64,000 nucleotides of DNA from Pseudomonas sp. DY-1 (GTDB lineage: Bacteria; Pseudomonadota; Gammaproteobacteria; Pseudomonadales; Pseudomonadaceae): the NCBI RefSeq assembly GCF_003626975.1, contig NZ_CP032616.1, forward strand, positions 5,432,001-5,496,000, given 5' to 3'. Below the pieces are notes generated by a model. It had not been told where the DNA came from, made no database searches, and worked only from the letters and a program-made list of their open reading frames with translations. The position numbers were made by a program, and so were the translations under genes. Shown here piece by piece: positions 1 to 8,792 of the stretch (position 1 is its first letter; each line of letters opens with the position of its first letter).

Positions 1-1119
1 GCTCGCCTGCGTGAGCTGGACTGGTTCAATCGTGCCGGCCTCAAGGAACCCAACCTCGGCGACCTGCTCGACCTGGTGGCGTTGGGCAGCGTCGCCGACG
101 TGGTGCCCCTGGACGCCAACAACCGCATCCTCGTGCACCAGGGCTTGGCGCGCATCCGCGCCGGCCGTGCCCGTGCCGGCCTCAAGGCGATCCTCGAAGT
201 TGCCGGGCGTCCGGCAGGGCGCATCACCTCGACCGACCTCGGCTTCATCCTCGGTCCCCGCCTGAACGCTGCCGGCCGCCTGGACGACATGAGCCTGGGC
301 ATCGAATGCCTGCTTTGCGAAGACGAGGCCCTGGCCCGCGACATGGCCGTGCAACTGGACCAGCTCAACCAGGACCGCAAGGCCATCGAGCAGGGCATGC
401 AGCGCGAGGCGCTGGCGCAACTGAAGAACCTGCCTATCGAAGACATGCCATTCGGGCTCTGCGTATTCGAGCCGGACTGGCACCAGGGCGTGATTGGCAT
501 CCTCGCCTCGCGCCTGAAGGAGCGCTACCACCGTCCGACCATTGCCTTCGCCGATGCTGGCGACGGTCTGCTCAAGGGCTCGGCACGCTCAGTGCCGGGC
601 TTCCACATCCGTGACGCGCTGGATGCCGTCGCCGCCCGCCATCCGGGTCTGATCAGCAAGTTCGGTGGTCACGCCATGGCCGCTGGCTTGTCCCTGCCTG
701 TGGAAAACTTTGGTGCCTTCGCTGCCGCGTTCGACGCCGAGACCCGCCGGCAGCTCGATGAAGACGACCTCACCGGCCGCCTGCTTTCCGACGGTCAACT
801 GAGTATCGAGGAGTTCCACCTGGAGCTTGCCCGTGCCCTACGCCTGGCCGGCCCCTGGGGCCAGCACTTCCCCGAGCCGCTGTTCCATGGCGTATTCCAG
901 ATCGTCCAACAGCGCCTGGTCGGCGAGCGCCATCTGAAGCTGGTGCTGAAAAGTGAATGCGGTTCGGTGCAACTGGACGGCATCGCCTTCAACATCGACC
1001 GCGAGCAATGGCCCAACGCCAGCGTCCGCTGGGCCGAAGTGGCCTACAAGCTGGACGTCAACGAATACCGTGGCCAGGAAAGCGTGCAGCTGATGGTCGC
1101 TCACATCGCCCCGCGTTGA
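1..1119 (+). CDS. recJ: Single-stranded-DNA-specific exonuclease RecJ, 3' part
   Basis: The frame is open from base 1, so the gene begins upstream; 372 codons are present. RecJ is a cytoplasmic 5'-3' ssDNA exonuclease of recombinational (RecF pathway), mismatch and base-excision repair. The fragment opens inside the DHH phosphoesterase domain (LVALGSVADVVPLDANNRIL) and contains the DHHA1 domain with its GGHAMAAGLSL motif at about fragment residues 221-231, followed by the C-terminal OB-like region. RecJ proteins are about 570 residues, so roughly the first 200, with the DHH metal motifs, lie outside the window. The call is safe; only the start is missing. Confidence 0.96.
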   Translation, partial: ARLRELDWFNRAGLKEPNLGDLLDLVALGSVADVVPLDANNRILVHQGLARIRAGRARAGLKAILEVAGRPAGRITSTDLGFILGPRLNAAGRLDDMSLGIECLLCEDEALARDMAVQLDQLNQDRKAIEQGMQREALAQLKNLPIEDMPFGLCVFEPDWHQGVIGILASRLKERYHRPTIAFADAGDGLLKGSARSVPGFHIRDALDAVAARHPGLISKFGGHAMAAGLSLPVENFGAFAAAFDAETRRQLDEDDLTGRLLSDGQLSIEEFHLELARALRLAGPWGQHFPEPLFHGVFQIVQQRLVGERHLKLVLKSECGSVQLDGIAFNIDREQWPNASVRWAEVAYKLDVNEYRGQESVQLMVAHIAPR

Positions 1120-1188
1120 CGCGAATGGTTGTGGGGACGAATTCATTGGCTATGCCTGCGTTTGGTGTTGCAAGCAGCTGCATTGCCC

Positions 1189-1246
1189 GTAGGAGTTGGC
1201 TTGCCAGCGAATGGCCCCGTATCGCTGGCAAGCCAGTTCCTACAAG
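1189..1246. repeat. Pseudomonas REP-type inverted repeat
   Basis: An inverted repeat with arms GTAGGAGTTGGCTTGCCAGCGA and TCGCTGGCAAGCCAGTTCCTAC (one mismatch region), separated by a short loop. It lies in the 401-base stretch between recJ and the YciI gene and matches the general form of Pseudomonas extragenic palindromes. Apart from this element and the next one (1298-1332), I see nothing gene-like in 1120-1520. Confidence 0.85.
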
Positions 1247-1297
1247 CCTCTTGGCCCGCTGGTCAATCTCTCGCAACAGCTAGCGCAGACCCGCGAG

Positions 1298-1332
1298 GCA
1301 GACCTTCGGTCTGCTTGGCGATTGAAATCGCC
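1298..1332. repeat. Double hairpin repeat, second intergenic palindrome family
   Basis: Two adjacent perfect hairpins: GCAGACC-TTC-GGTCTGC, then GGCGATT-GA-AATCGCC. The same composition (a CTGC-rich hairpin followed by TTGGCGA..GAAATCGCC) recurs at 15205-15294 and, in part, at 39044-39085, so this is a dispersed repeat and not a gene-specific site. Confidence 0.7.
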
Positions 1333-1520
1333 CGCACTTGCTCATCCGTCACCCCGTCCGCGCAAACCTCCGATCCGGGTCTACGCTGATCCAGTCCTGC
1401 GCCCCCGAGAAAAAAATTTCGGCCTGTTGTCGATCTCGTCGATTCCCCATCGACCATTAAGCACAGTCAGCAGGCAACGGTCGCAGGCTGATGTTCATGC
1501 AACCCAACAGGAGAACAACA

Positions 1521-1943
1521 ATGCGCTTCATGGTGATTGTCAAAGCAACCAAGGAATCGGAAGCGGGCATCATGCCCAGCACGGAACTGCTCACGGCCAT
1601 GGGCCAGTACAACGAAGAGCTCGTCAACGCCGGCATCCTGCTTGCTGGTGAGGGACTGCATCCCAGTTCAAAAGGAGCGCGAGTCGTGTTCAAGGGCAAG
1701 GACCGCACTGTCATCGACGGCCCCTTTGCAGAAACCAAGGAACTGATCGCCGGCTTCTGGCTGTTCAAGGTCAATTCCCTGGAAGAGTGCGTCGAGTGGG
1801 TCAAACGCTGCCCCAACCCCATGATCTCCGAGTCCGAGATCGAAATTCGCCAGGTGTTCGAGGCCGAGGACTTCGGCGCGGAGTTCACTCCTGAGCTGCG
1901 CGAGCAGGAACAGCGCGTTTTCGAGAAAGCCCGGCAGCAGTGA
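1521..1943 (+). CDS. YciI-family (DGPF domain) protein
   Basis: A 140-residue YCII-superfamily protein of unknown biochemical role. The diagnostic DGPFAETKELIAGFW motif is present around residues 73-87. The ATG at 1521 is chosen because AGGAG sits just upstream; an in-frame ATG at 1491 has no ribosome binding site. The translation start carries AACAACAA directly before the ATG, which fits the AAnAAnAA motif bound by Hfq/Crc in Pseudomonas, so catabolite repression is possible (inference). It is followed 29 bases later by a VOC-fold gene, a frequent pairing, although the extracytoplasmic sigma factor often found with such pairs is absent here. Confidence 0.85.
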   Translation: MRFMVIVKATKESEAGIMPSTELLTAMGQYNEELVNAGILLAGEGLHPSSKGARVVFKGKDRTVIDGPFAETKELIAGFWLFKVNSLEECVEWVKRCPNPMISESEIEIRQVFEAEDFGAEFTPELREQEQRVFEKARQQ

Positions 1944-1972
1944 CCGCCATCCACCACGGACAGGAGACCATC

Positions 1973-2386
1973 ATGAAAATCGATCCCTACCTCACGTTCG
2001 ATGGCCAGTGTGGCCCCGCCTTCCAGTTCTACGCCAAGGTGCTGAACGGCACCCTGGAAGCCTTCCTGAGCTTCGCCGAAAGCCCAGCCTGCGAGGATGT
2101 GCCGGAGAACTTCCGCGACAAGATCATGCATGCCCGCCTGGCTGTGGGTGATCAGGTGATCATGGGCTCGGATTGCCCGCCTCAAGCGCCTTTCAAGGGC
2201 ATCAGCGGCATCAGCGTTTCAATCAACGTCGACCGCATAGTCGAGGCCGAGCGGGTCTTCAATGCGCTGGCCGAGGGCGGTCAGGTACAGATGCCCCTGG
2301 CGCAGACTTTCTGGGCCGCGCGCTTTGGCATGCTGGTGGACCGCTTCGGAGTGCCCTGGATGATCAACTGTGAGAAGGATCATTAG
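1973..2386 (+). CDS. VOC-family protein, PhnB/glyoxalase-like
   Basis: A 137-residue protein with the PhnB-type vicinal oxygen chelate fold: start MKIDPYLTFDGQCGPAFQFY, later GDQVIMGSD and a C-terminal DRFGVPWMINCE. Proteins of this group are annotated as PhnB-like or 3-demethylubiquinone-methyltransferase-like, but a substrate cannot be given from sequence. The ATG at 1973 has CAGGAG eight bases upstream. It probably shares a transcript with the preceding YciI gene. A hairpin at 2406-2424 closes the pair. Confidence 0.85.
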   Translation: MKIDPYLTFDGQCGPAFQFYAKVLNGTLEAFLSFAESPACEDVPENFRDKIMHARLAVGDQVIMGSDCPPQAPFKGISGISVSINVDRIVEAERVFNALAEGGQVQMPLAQTFWAARFGMLVDRFGVPWMINCEKDH

Positions 2387-2405
2387 TTCTCAAAAGTGAC
2401 TGCGG

Positions 2406-2424
2406 CGCCGGGGTCTCCCCGGCG
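2406..2424 (+). terminator. Probable transcription terminator hairpin
   Basis: A perfect 8-bp stem, CGCCGGGG-TCT-CCCCGGCG, lies 20 bases after the VOC gene stop. There is no proper T-run (TTGTGG follows), so it is either a weak intrinsic terminator or an mRNA 3' stabiliser. Confidence 0.5.
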
Positions 2425-2468
2425 TTGTGGGCCTAAGCTTCTGGAGTCATCTGAAGCGGACGGTTCCA

Positions 2469-4175
2469 ATGTTCCTGATCCACAGGCTGCGTGATCACGT
2501 CAGCCGTTTCCACTATCGCCGCGATTGGCTGCGCGCCGATCTCACGGCCGGCCTGTCAGTCGCCGCCGTGCAGATTCCTACGGCCATCGCCTATGCGCAG
2601 ATCATCGGCTTTCCCGCTCAGGTCGGGCTCTACGCCTGCATCCTGCCGATGCTGATCTACGCTCTGGTGGGCGGCTCCCGGCAGCTTATGGTCGGGCCGG
2701 ATGCCGCCACCGCAGCCATGGTGGCCGCCGCTATTACCCCGCTGGCGGCAGGCGATCCACAGCGTCTGGTACACCTGTCGATGATCGTCGCAGTGATGGT
2801 TGGCCTGCTGTCGATCGTGGCTGGCTTCATCCGCGCCGGTTTCATCGCGAGCTTCCTCTCACGGCCCATCCTCGTGGGCTACCTCAACGGTATCGGCCTC
2901 AGCCTGCTGGCTGGCCAGCTCGGCAAACTGCTGGGTTACCAGAGCGAAACCAGCGGCTTCATCGCCGGCCTGCTGGCGATGATCCGCAATCTGGCAGACA
3001 CCCATCTGCCGACCCTGGCCTTGGGCGCCGCGGCGCTGCTGCTGATGATCGTCCTGCCGCGGCGCTGGCCACGGCTGCCGGTCTCGCTGGTGGCCCTCGT
3101 GCTGGCTTCGCTGGCGGCCGCCTGGCTCGGGCTCGACCGTCACGGAGTGGCCCTGCTGGGCGCCGTCCCGGCCGGGCTGCCCGAACTGAGCTGGCCGCGC
3201 GCCAGCTACCAGGAGCTGCTCAGCCTGCTACGCGACGCCACCGGTATCACGATCGTCAGCTTCTGCAGCGCCATGCTCACCGCTCGCAGCTTCGCCGCCC
3301 GTCACGGCTATGCCATCGACGCCAACCACGAATTCATTGCCCTGGGCCTGGCCAACGTCGGCGCCGGGGTGTCGCAGTCCTTCGTCATCAGCGGCGCGGA
3401 CTCGCGCACCGCGGTGAACGACCTGGTGGGCGGCAAGACCCAGATGGTCAGCGTGGTGGTGGCGCTGGTGATTGTCGCGGTACTGGTGTTCCTCCATGGT
3501 CCCCTGGCCTGGGTGCCCATTGCGGCCCTTGGCGCGGTGCTGATGCTGGCAGGGTGGGGGCTGATCGATTTTCGTACGATCAAGGCCTTTTGGCGCCTCA
3601 GCCGCTTCGAGTGCGGGCTCTGCCTGCTGACCACCGTGGGGGTGCTGGGCGTCGGTGTGCTGCCCGGCATCTTCGTTGCCATTTCCCTGGCCCTGCTGCG
3701 CCTGCTGTATCTCACCTATCGCCCCACCGACGCGGTGCTTGGCTGGGTGGAAGGCGTGGATGGCCAGGTGGAGCTTGGGCGTTATCCACAGGCCACCACC
3801 TTGCCGGGGCTGATCATCTACCGATTCGACGCGCCGCTGCTGTTCTTCAATGCCGATTACTTCAAGCAGCGCCTGCTGGCTGTGGTGGAGCGGTCGGAAG
3901 CCCCGCGCGCGGTGTTGCTCAACGCCGAAACCATGATCAACCTGGACGTCACGGGCCTGGCCACCTTGCGTGAGGTGCAGGAAACCCTCGCGGCCCGTGG
4001 CGTTTTTCTCGGCTTTGCCCGTCTCTTCGGTCCGGCCCACGACCTGTTGCTACGCTCCGGGCAGTTTGGCGAGCTGAAACCGCCGCTGGTATTCAGCTCG
4101 GTACGTGCCGGCATCAATGCCTACCGTATCTGGCTGGCGAAGCAGGCCTTGCAGGAAAAGCAGCCTGTCGCGTAA
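2469..4175 (+). CDS. SulP-family anion transporter with STAS domain
   Basis: A 568-residue inner-membrane transporter. The N-terminal 400 residues or so are strongly hydrophobic with the SulP opening (LTAGLSVAAVQIPTAIAYAQ) and further conserved stretches such as GGSRQLMVGPDAATAAMVAA. The C-terminal STAS domain, about residues 425-545, contains PLLFFNADYFKQRL and NLDVTGLATL. SulP proteins carry sulfate, bicarbonate or other anions; the substrate is not evident. ATG 2469 is preferred; an upstream in-frame GTG at 2427 lies immediately after the terminator hairpin and would add 14 residues. The gene seems to stand alone between a terminator-like hairpin and the deaminase gene. Confidence 0.92.
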   Translation: MFLIHRLRDHVSRFHYRRDWLRADLTAGLSVAAVQIPTAIAYAQIIGFPAQVGLYACILPMLIYALVGGSRQLMVGPDAATAAMVAAAITPLAAGDPQRLVHLSMIVAVMVGLLSIVAGFIRAGFIASFLSRPILVGYLNGIGLSLLAGQLGKLLGYQSETSGFIAGLLAMIRNLADTHLPTLALGAAALLLMIVLPRRWPRLPVSLVALVLASLAAAWLGLDRHGVALLGAVPAGLPELSWPRASYQELLSLLRDATGITIVSFCSAMLTARSFAARHGYAIDANHEFIALGLANVGAGVSQSFVISGADSRTAVNDLVGGKTQMVSVVVALVIVAVLVFLHGPLAWVPIAALGAVLMLAGWGLIDFRTIKAFWRLSRFECGLCLLTTVGVLGVGVLPGIFVAISLALLRLLYLTYRPTDAVLGWVEGVDGQVELGRYPQATTLPGLIIYRFDAPLLFFNADYFKQRLLAVVERSEAPRAVLLNAETMINLDVTGLATLREVQETLAARGVFLGFARLFGPAHDLLLRSGQFGELKPPLVFSSVRAGINAYRIWLAKQALQEKQPVA

Positions 4176-4212
4176 ACCACAGGATCAACCCATTGGAAAC
4201 CAAGGAACGACC

Positions 4213-4659
4213 ATGGACCCTTTCATGCAAGCCGCCATCGAAGAAGCCCGCCAGGGCCTGGCCGAGGGCGGGATTCCCATCGGCTCGGTGATCGTCCACA
4301 AGGGCCGCATCATCGGTCGGGGTCATAACCGCCGTATCCAGGAAGGCAGTGCGATCAAGCACGGCGAGATGGACGCCTTCGAGAACGCCGGCCGCCAGCC
4401 CGCCAGCGTCTACCGGGAGGCGGTGCTCTACACGACGCTGTCGCCCTGTTCCATGTGCAGCGGCGCGATCCTGCTCTACGGCATTCCCAAAGTGATCATC
4501 GGCGAGAACCGCACCTTCATGGGCGAGGAGGAACTGCTTCGCTCCCGTGGCGTGGAGCTGGAGGTGCTGCAGGATGCCGAGTGCGTGAAGCTCATGGAGG
4601 ATTTCATCGAAGCCCGGCCGGAGTTGTGGAACGAGGATATCGGCGAGCCGGCGGCCTGA
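4213..4659 (+). CDS. Cytosine deaminase-like zinc hydrolase, yeast Fcy1 type
   Basis: A 148-residue cytidine/deoxycytidylate deaminase-fold protein. Zinc ligands and proton shuttle are visible as H50-x-E52 (KHGEMD) and P78-C79-S80-M81-C82. Beyond the shared fold, the pattern TTLSPCSMCSGAILLYGIP and the ending ELWNEDIGE closely resemble Saccharomyces cytosine deaminase Fcy1 as I remember it, and the length is similar (Fcy1 is 158). The classical bacterial CodA is an unrelated amidohydrolase, so this would be an alternative route from cytosine to uracil, or from a related base. ATG 4213 has AAGGA upstream. Substrate is inferred; the deaminase family is certain. Confidence 0.85.
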   Translation: MDPFMQAAIEEARQGLAEGGIPIGSVIVHKGRIIGRGHNRRIQEGSAIKHGEMDAFENAGRQPASVYREAVLYTTLSPCSMCSGAILLYGIPKVIIGENRTFMGEEELLRSRGVELEVLQDAECVKLMEDFIEARPELWNEDIGEPAA

Positions 4660-4995
4660 TCCCAAACCAACGCCACAACCGCATCGTCCCCCCTGGCGCC
4701 CGCCAGTGGGACCCCTTGCGAGAGCCCCTCTCGCAAGGGGACTACCAATCGTCGAGTAGCGACTATGCTGGTATTCAGCCGATCCAGCAGCGGATCGGAG
4801 ACGTCGCTTTAGGCCCGACACGATAGGGGTGTCTAGGCTGGAAGCCGGCAGAAATGACGATCATTGAACAGAAATGACTTGGATCAGACTCCAGTGCGGC
4901 TTGAGGATCTTGCGCCGTACGTCCGTTGGATCGCTGCCAAGCAGTAGGAATGTCCGACTGGTTTTGCCTGATTGCTACAGCAGAAGGAGAGCTCA
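4660..4995. other. Intergenic stretch with two perfect hairpins
   Basis: 336 bases without a credible gene. It holds CTGGCG-CC-CGCCAG at 4693-4706 and a perfect 13-bp inverted repeat CCCCTTGCGAGAG-CCC-CTCTCGCAAGGGG at 4712-4740, then a smaller CCGATCC...GGATCGG dyad near 4779-4798. The 13-bp stem probably ends the deaminase transcript although it has no T-run. The rest must contain the promoter for the export operon that starts at 4996; I cannot assign -35/-10 boxes confidently. Confidence 0.6.
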
Positions 4996-6111
4996 ATGCT
5001 GTCAAGTTCCGTTTCGGAAAGGATCCTGTCTCGCGGCCTGATGGACGTGCTCATTCGAGCAGGCCTGGTCGCGATCCTCGCCATTTCCTGCTACCAGGTT
5101 TTCCATCCCTTCCTCAACCTGATGCTCTGGGCATTGATCCTGGGGGTCACTTTCTATCCACTGCATCAGAGTCTGAAGGCCAAGCTGGGCATGCGTGATG
5201 GCCACGTGGCCACGCTGATCGTTGTGGTTTCCCTGATTCTGCTGATGGTGCCGGTCTACCTGCTGGCATCTTCCATGGCCGAGTCGGTGCAGGGGGCCAT
5301 CGAACTGTTCAAGGGCGGTGAACTGAATATTCCATCACCCAACGCGTCCGTTGCCAGCTGGCCCCTGATCGGCCAGCCGTTGTTCGACTTCTGGCAGCAG
5401 GCGTCGGTCGACCTGACCAGCCTGATGAAGAAGTTGCTGCCCCACCTGCGCGGCTTCGGCATGAGCATGTTCGGCAAGCTGGCCGGCGTAGGGGCGGGCT
5501 TTCTGCTGTTCATCGCCGCATTGATCGTGGCAGGCATCTTCATGGCATTTGGCGAGAATGGTCACCGCAGTGCCATACAGATCGCTTCACGCATCTCCGG
5601 GCCGGACCGTGGCCCGCAGATCGCCGAGCTTTGCACGGCGACCATTCGTGCAGTGGCGCAGGGCGTGGTCGGCATTGCCTTCATCCAGATGCTGCTGGTG
5701 GGCATCGCCTTCGTGCTGATGGGAATCCCGGGCGCTGGCCTCCTGGCGCTCGGCGTGTTGCTGCTGGGCATCATGCAACTGCCCGCACTGCTGATCACCA
5801 TTCCGGTGATCATCTTCGTGTTCGCCAGCCAAGGAGCGACCGCCGGAGCCATCATCTTCGCCATCTACACCTTCGTTGCCGGGATGTCGGACAACGTCCT
5901 GAAACCCCTGTTGCTGGGGCGTGGTGTCAACGTACCGATGCCCGTGGTGCTGATCGGCGCCCTGGGCGGCATGGTCACCGGCGGCATCATTGGGTTGTTC
6001 ATTGGCCCGGTCATGCTGGCCGTCGGCTACATGCTGTTCTGGCACTGGGTCGACGACCAGCCGGAAAGCGCGGCGGTGACAACCACTTCGGAAGAAGAGA
6101 CGACGACCTGA
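4996..6111 (+). CDS. AI-2E (TqsA/PerM-like) family transporter
   Basis: A 371-residue polytopic inner-membrane protein of the AI-2E exporter family (PF01594). Hydrophobic segments fall near residues 20-60, 75-100, 160-190 and 225-350; the family-typical block around FVAGMSDNVLKPLLLGRG and the glycine-rich GALGGMVTGGIIGLFIGPV are present. The family exports small signals or other solutes, and names based on autoinducer-2 should not be taken literally. AAGGAGAG precedes ATG 4996. It is the first gene of a run with an outer-membrane factor, an adaptor and a DUF2955 protein, 15 bases upstream of the next gene, so it is probably co-transcribed with an efflux system. Confidence 0.9.
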   Translation: MLSSSVSERILSRGLMDVLIRAGLVAILAISCYQVFHPFLNLMLWALILGVTFYPLHQSLKAKLGMRDGHVATLIVVVSLILLMVPVYLLASSMAESVQGAIELFKGGELNIPSPNASVASWPLIGQPLFDFWQQASVDLTSLMKKLLPHLRGFGMSMFGKLAGVGAGFLLFIAALIVAGIFMAFGENGHRSAIQIASRISGPDRGPQIAELCTATIRAVAQGVVGIAFIQMLLVGIAFVLMGIPGAGLLALGVLLLGIMQLPALLITIPVIIFVFASQGATAGAIIFAIYTFVAGMSDNVLKPLLLGRGVNVPMPVVLIGALGGMVTGGIIGLFIGPVMLAVGYMLFWHWVDDQPESAAVTTTSEEETTT

Positions 6112-6126
6112 CGCTCCGACTTCCCC

Positions 6127-7665
6127 ATGTACATGGCCGGCAGATCTACCTGGCTGTTCCTGTTCGGAGCCCTTGGCCTCAGTGGCTGCGTGCGTCTGGG
6201 ACCGGATTTCCAGACGCCGCGCGAACCCTGGATCGACCAATGGAACAGTCCGGCCATCGCGCAGGCGAGCCTTGATCGCCCGCAGCCGGACTTCCGCCAA
6301 TGGTGGCAAGTGTTCACCGACCCGGTCCTCGATGCCCTGATTGCCGAAGCCGACGCGTACAACCCAAGCCTGGAAATTGCCGGCCTGCGGGTGATGGAGG
6401 CGCGCGCGCAGCTCGGCATCGCCATGAGCGGCCGATATCCGCAGGTGCAGCAGGTCAGTGCTGATGCGCTGTACCTGGACCGCAACCAATCCGGGGGGCG
6501 CAATCCGCAAGACAGCCATTCCTGGCAATACGGTGCGGGCTTCGACGCGGCCTGGGAGCTGGATTTCTGGGGACGATTCAGCCGCGCCATCGAGTCGGCC
6601 GACGCCGCCTACTTCGCCGCCTATGCCAACTACGAAGACGTGCTGGTGCTGCTGCGTGCCCAGGTGGCGGACACCTACTTCTCACTGCGCACCTTCGAGG
6701 CTCGCCTGCGCATCGCCCGTGACAACGCCGAACGGCAGCGGCGCAGCTTCGAGATCACCGAGCGGCGCTTCCGCAGTGGTGACAGCGACGAGCTGGACTT
6801 CCAGCAAGCCAAGACCCAGTACCTCGGCACCCTGGCTACCATCCCTGACCTGGAAAGCCAGGTGCTTCGCACGCGCAATGCCCTGGCCGTGCTGGTGGGC
6901 CGGCCGCCAGGTCCACTGCCGGAGCTGCGCGAACGAGAGGGCCTCATTCCATTGCTGGATCGCGCGGTGCTGCAGGACGTTCCCGCCAACCTGCTGCTAC
7001 GTCGTCCCGACGTCCGCGCAGCCGAGCTCGCGGTTGCCGCCCAGTCGGCGTTGATCGGCGTATCCGAGGCGGATCTCTATCCTTCCATCACCCTGCTGGG
7101 CAGCATCGGCTGGAGCGCCTCGACCCTGGATGGCGCTTCCGACAGCCTGGACCTGGCCGCGGGGCCGAGCCTGGTGTGGAACGTGTTCGACCATGGTCGG
7201 ATCAAGAACGATGTGCGCGTCCAGGATGCGCGCCTGCAACAGCTCATCGAGGTTTACCGTGACGGCGTGCGCCAGGCCGCGCGCGAGGCCGACGACGCCG
7301 CCACCGGGCTGATCAAATCGCTCGAAAGCGAACGCATCCGGCGCGAGGCTGCCGAATCGGCGGAGCGCTCCCTGACCCTGGCAATGGCGCAGTACCGCGA
7401 AGGCTTCGCAGATTTCCAGCGGGTGCTGGATGCCCAGCGGGAGCTATTCCAGCAGCAGGACAGCTATCTGGTCAGCCGCAGCAACGCAGTGGCCAACCTG
7501 ATCGGACTGTACAAGGCCCTGGGCGGTGGCTGGTACAGCACGAGACCGTTGATCGACGACAGTACGCGCCAGCAGATGCAGCAACGCACCGATTGGGGTG
7601 ACCTGCTGGACGAGCCCGATGCGCCGTCCGACTCGTCTCCGATCGAACAAGGTGAACGACCATGA
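6127..7665 (+). CDS. Outer-membrane efflux lipoprotein, NodT/OprM family
   Basis: A 512-residue TolC-type outer-membrane factor. The N-terminal signal ends in a lipobox LSGC (lipid cysteine about residue 21), followed by the usual GPDFQTPREPW and, later, FDAAWELDFWGRF and LLRRPDVRAAELAVAAQSA, which are hallmarks of the family. It forms the trimeric exit duct for tripartite pumps. The gene lies between the AI-2E protein and a HlyD-type adaptor, and its stop overlaps the start of the latter (ATGA), so the adaptor is its natural partner. No clear Shine-Dalgarno is visible before 6127; ATG 6133 is an alternative start. Confidence 0.95.
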   Translation: MYMAGRSTWLFLFGALGLSGCVRLGPDFQTPREPWIDQWNSPAIAQASLDRPQPDFRQWWQVFTDPVLDALIAEADAYNPSLEIAGLRVMEARAQLGIAMSGRYPQVQQVSADALYLDRNQSGGRNPQDSHSWQYGAGFDAAWELDFWGRFSRAIESADAAYFAAYANYEDVLVLLRAQVADTYFSLRTFEARLRIARDNAERQRRSFEITERRFRSGDSDELDFQQAKTQYLGTLATIPDLESQVLRTRNALAVLVGRPPGPLPELREREGLIPLLDRAVLQDVPANLLLRRPDVRAAELAVAAQSALIGVSEADLYPSITLLGSIGWSASTLDGASDSLDLAAGPSLVWNVFDHGRIKNDVRVQDARLQQLIEVYRDGVRQAAREADDAATGLIKSLESERIRREAAESAERSLTLAMAQYREGFADFQRVLDAQRELFQQQDSYLVSRSNAVANLIGLYKALGGGWYSTRPLIDDSTRQQMQQRTDWGDLLDEPDAPSDSSPIEQGERP

Positions 7666-8792
7666 CCGATTCTCTTCAGGCCAATCCGCAGCCACCGGCC
7701 CAGCCCGCTCCCGAGAAGGCTGCGGACGGCGCGAAGAAGGGGACCCGCTGGGTCGCCCTGGTCATCGTCCTGACGCTGGTCTGGTACCTGCTGGCCGATC
7801 GTTTCACCCCCTATACGCAGCAGGCGCGACTGCAGGCCTTCGTGGTGCCGGTGGCCGCTGAAGTAGCCGGCCGGGTCACCAAGGTGCACGTTCGCAACAA
7901 CCAGGACGTCAAGGTGGGCGAGGTGCTGTTCGAAGTGGACCCGACGCACTACCAGATTGCCGTCGACCGCGCCCGTGCCGACCTGGAAACCGTACGCCGG
8001 CAGGTGGGGGCGAGCACTGCCGCCATTGATTCGGCACTGGCTTCCCAGCGGGCCGCCGAGGCCAACGAACTGAAGGCGCGCCAGGACAGCGAACGCCTTG
8101 AACGCCTCTACCAGCAGGACCCGGGCACTCTCTCCGTACGGCGCCTGGAAGGGGCGCGGGCATCCCGCGAGCAGGCCATCAGCCAGGTAGCGGCAGCGCG
8201 GGCCGAAGTGCAGCGTGCGCGGGAGCAGCAAGGTGGCAGCGAAGCGGAGAACGCGCAGTTGCGCAGTGCCGCCACCGCCCTGGAAAAGGCCGAACTGGAC
8301 CTGGCCAACACCCAGGTCAGGGCACGCTCGGCCGGCCTGATCACCGACCTTCGCACCGACATCGGGCAGTACGTGGGGGCGGGTAACCCGGTGATGACCC
8401 TGATCGCCATCCACGACCTGTGGATAAGCGCCGACTTCACTGAAAACAACCTGGGCCACGTCCAGCCGGGGGCTCCGGTCGCCATCGTGCTCGATGCCCT
8501 GCCTGGGCGAGTTTTCAAAGGACGGGTACGCAGCGTCGGCTATGGCGTCAGCGTTGGTCAGGCGCCGGCCCCCGGTAGCTTGCCATCGGTGGAGAACAGC
8601 CGTGACTGGCTGCGGCCCGCCCAGCGATTCCCGGTCATCGTCGAGCTCCTGCCGGGCGAACTCGACGAACTGCGCGGCCTGCGTGTTGGCGGCCAGGCCG
8701 AAGTCATGGCCTTTCCCCGCGAAGGCAACGTCCTCAATCCGCTGGGCCGACTGTTCATTCGCATGATGAGCTGGCTGTCCTATGCCTACTGA
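7662..8792 (+). CDS. HlyD/EmrA-family periplasmic adaptor
   Basis: A 376-residue membrane-fusion protein. One N-terminal membrane segment (about residues 29-46) is followed by a biotinyl-lipoyl half motif (VAAEVAGRVTKVHVRNNQDV), a long Ala/Glu/Arg-rich alpha-helical hairpin about residues 100-215, and the second lipoyl/beta-barrel half (ARSAGLITDLRTDIGQYV). It would bridge an inner-membrane pump and the outer-membrane factor encoded just upstream. It overlaps that gene by 4 bases and the DUF2955 gene by 11, indicating translational coupling and a single three-part complex. Confidence 0.94.
   Translation: MTDSLQANPQPPAQPAPEKAADGAKKGTRWVALVIVLTLVWYLLADRFTPYTQQARLQAFVVPVAAEVAGRVTKVHVRNNQDVKVGEVLFEVDPTHYQIAVDRARADLETVRRQVGASTAAIDSALASQRAAEANELKARQDSERLERLYQQDPGTLSVRRLEGARASREQAISQVAAARAEVQRAREQQGGSEAENAQLRSAATALEKAELDLANTQVRARSAGLITDLRTDIGQYVGAGNPVMTLIAIHDLWISADFTENNLGHVQPGAPVAIVLDALPGRVFKGRVRSVGYGVSVGQAPAPGSLPSVENSRDWLRPAQRFPVIVELLPGELDELRGLRVGGQAEVMAFPREGNVLNPLGRLFIRMMSWLSYAY

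Noticed and set aside
3228..4040. 270-residue antisense frame in the SulP gene
   Set aside because: Shadow of a strong coding sequence; no domain features.
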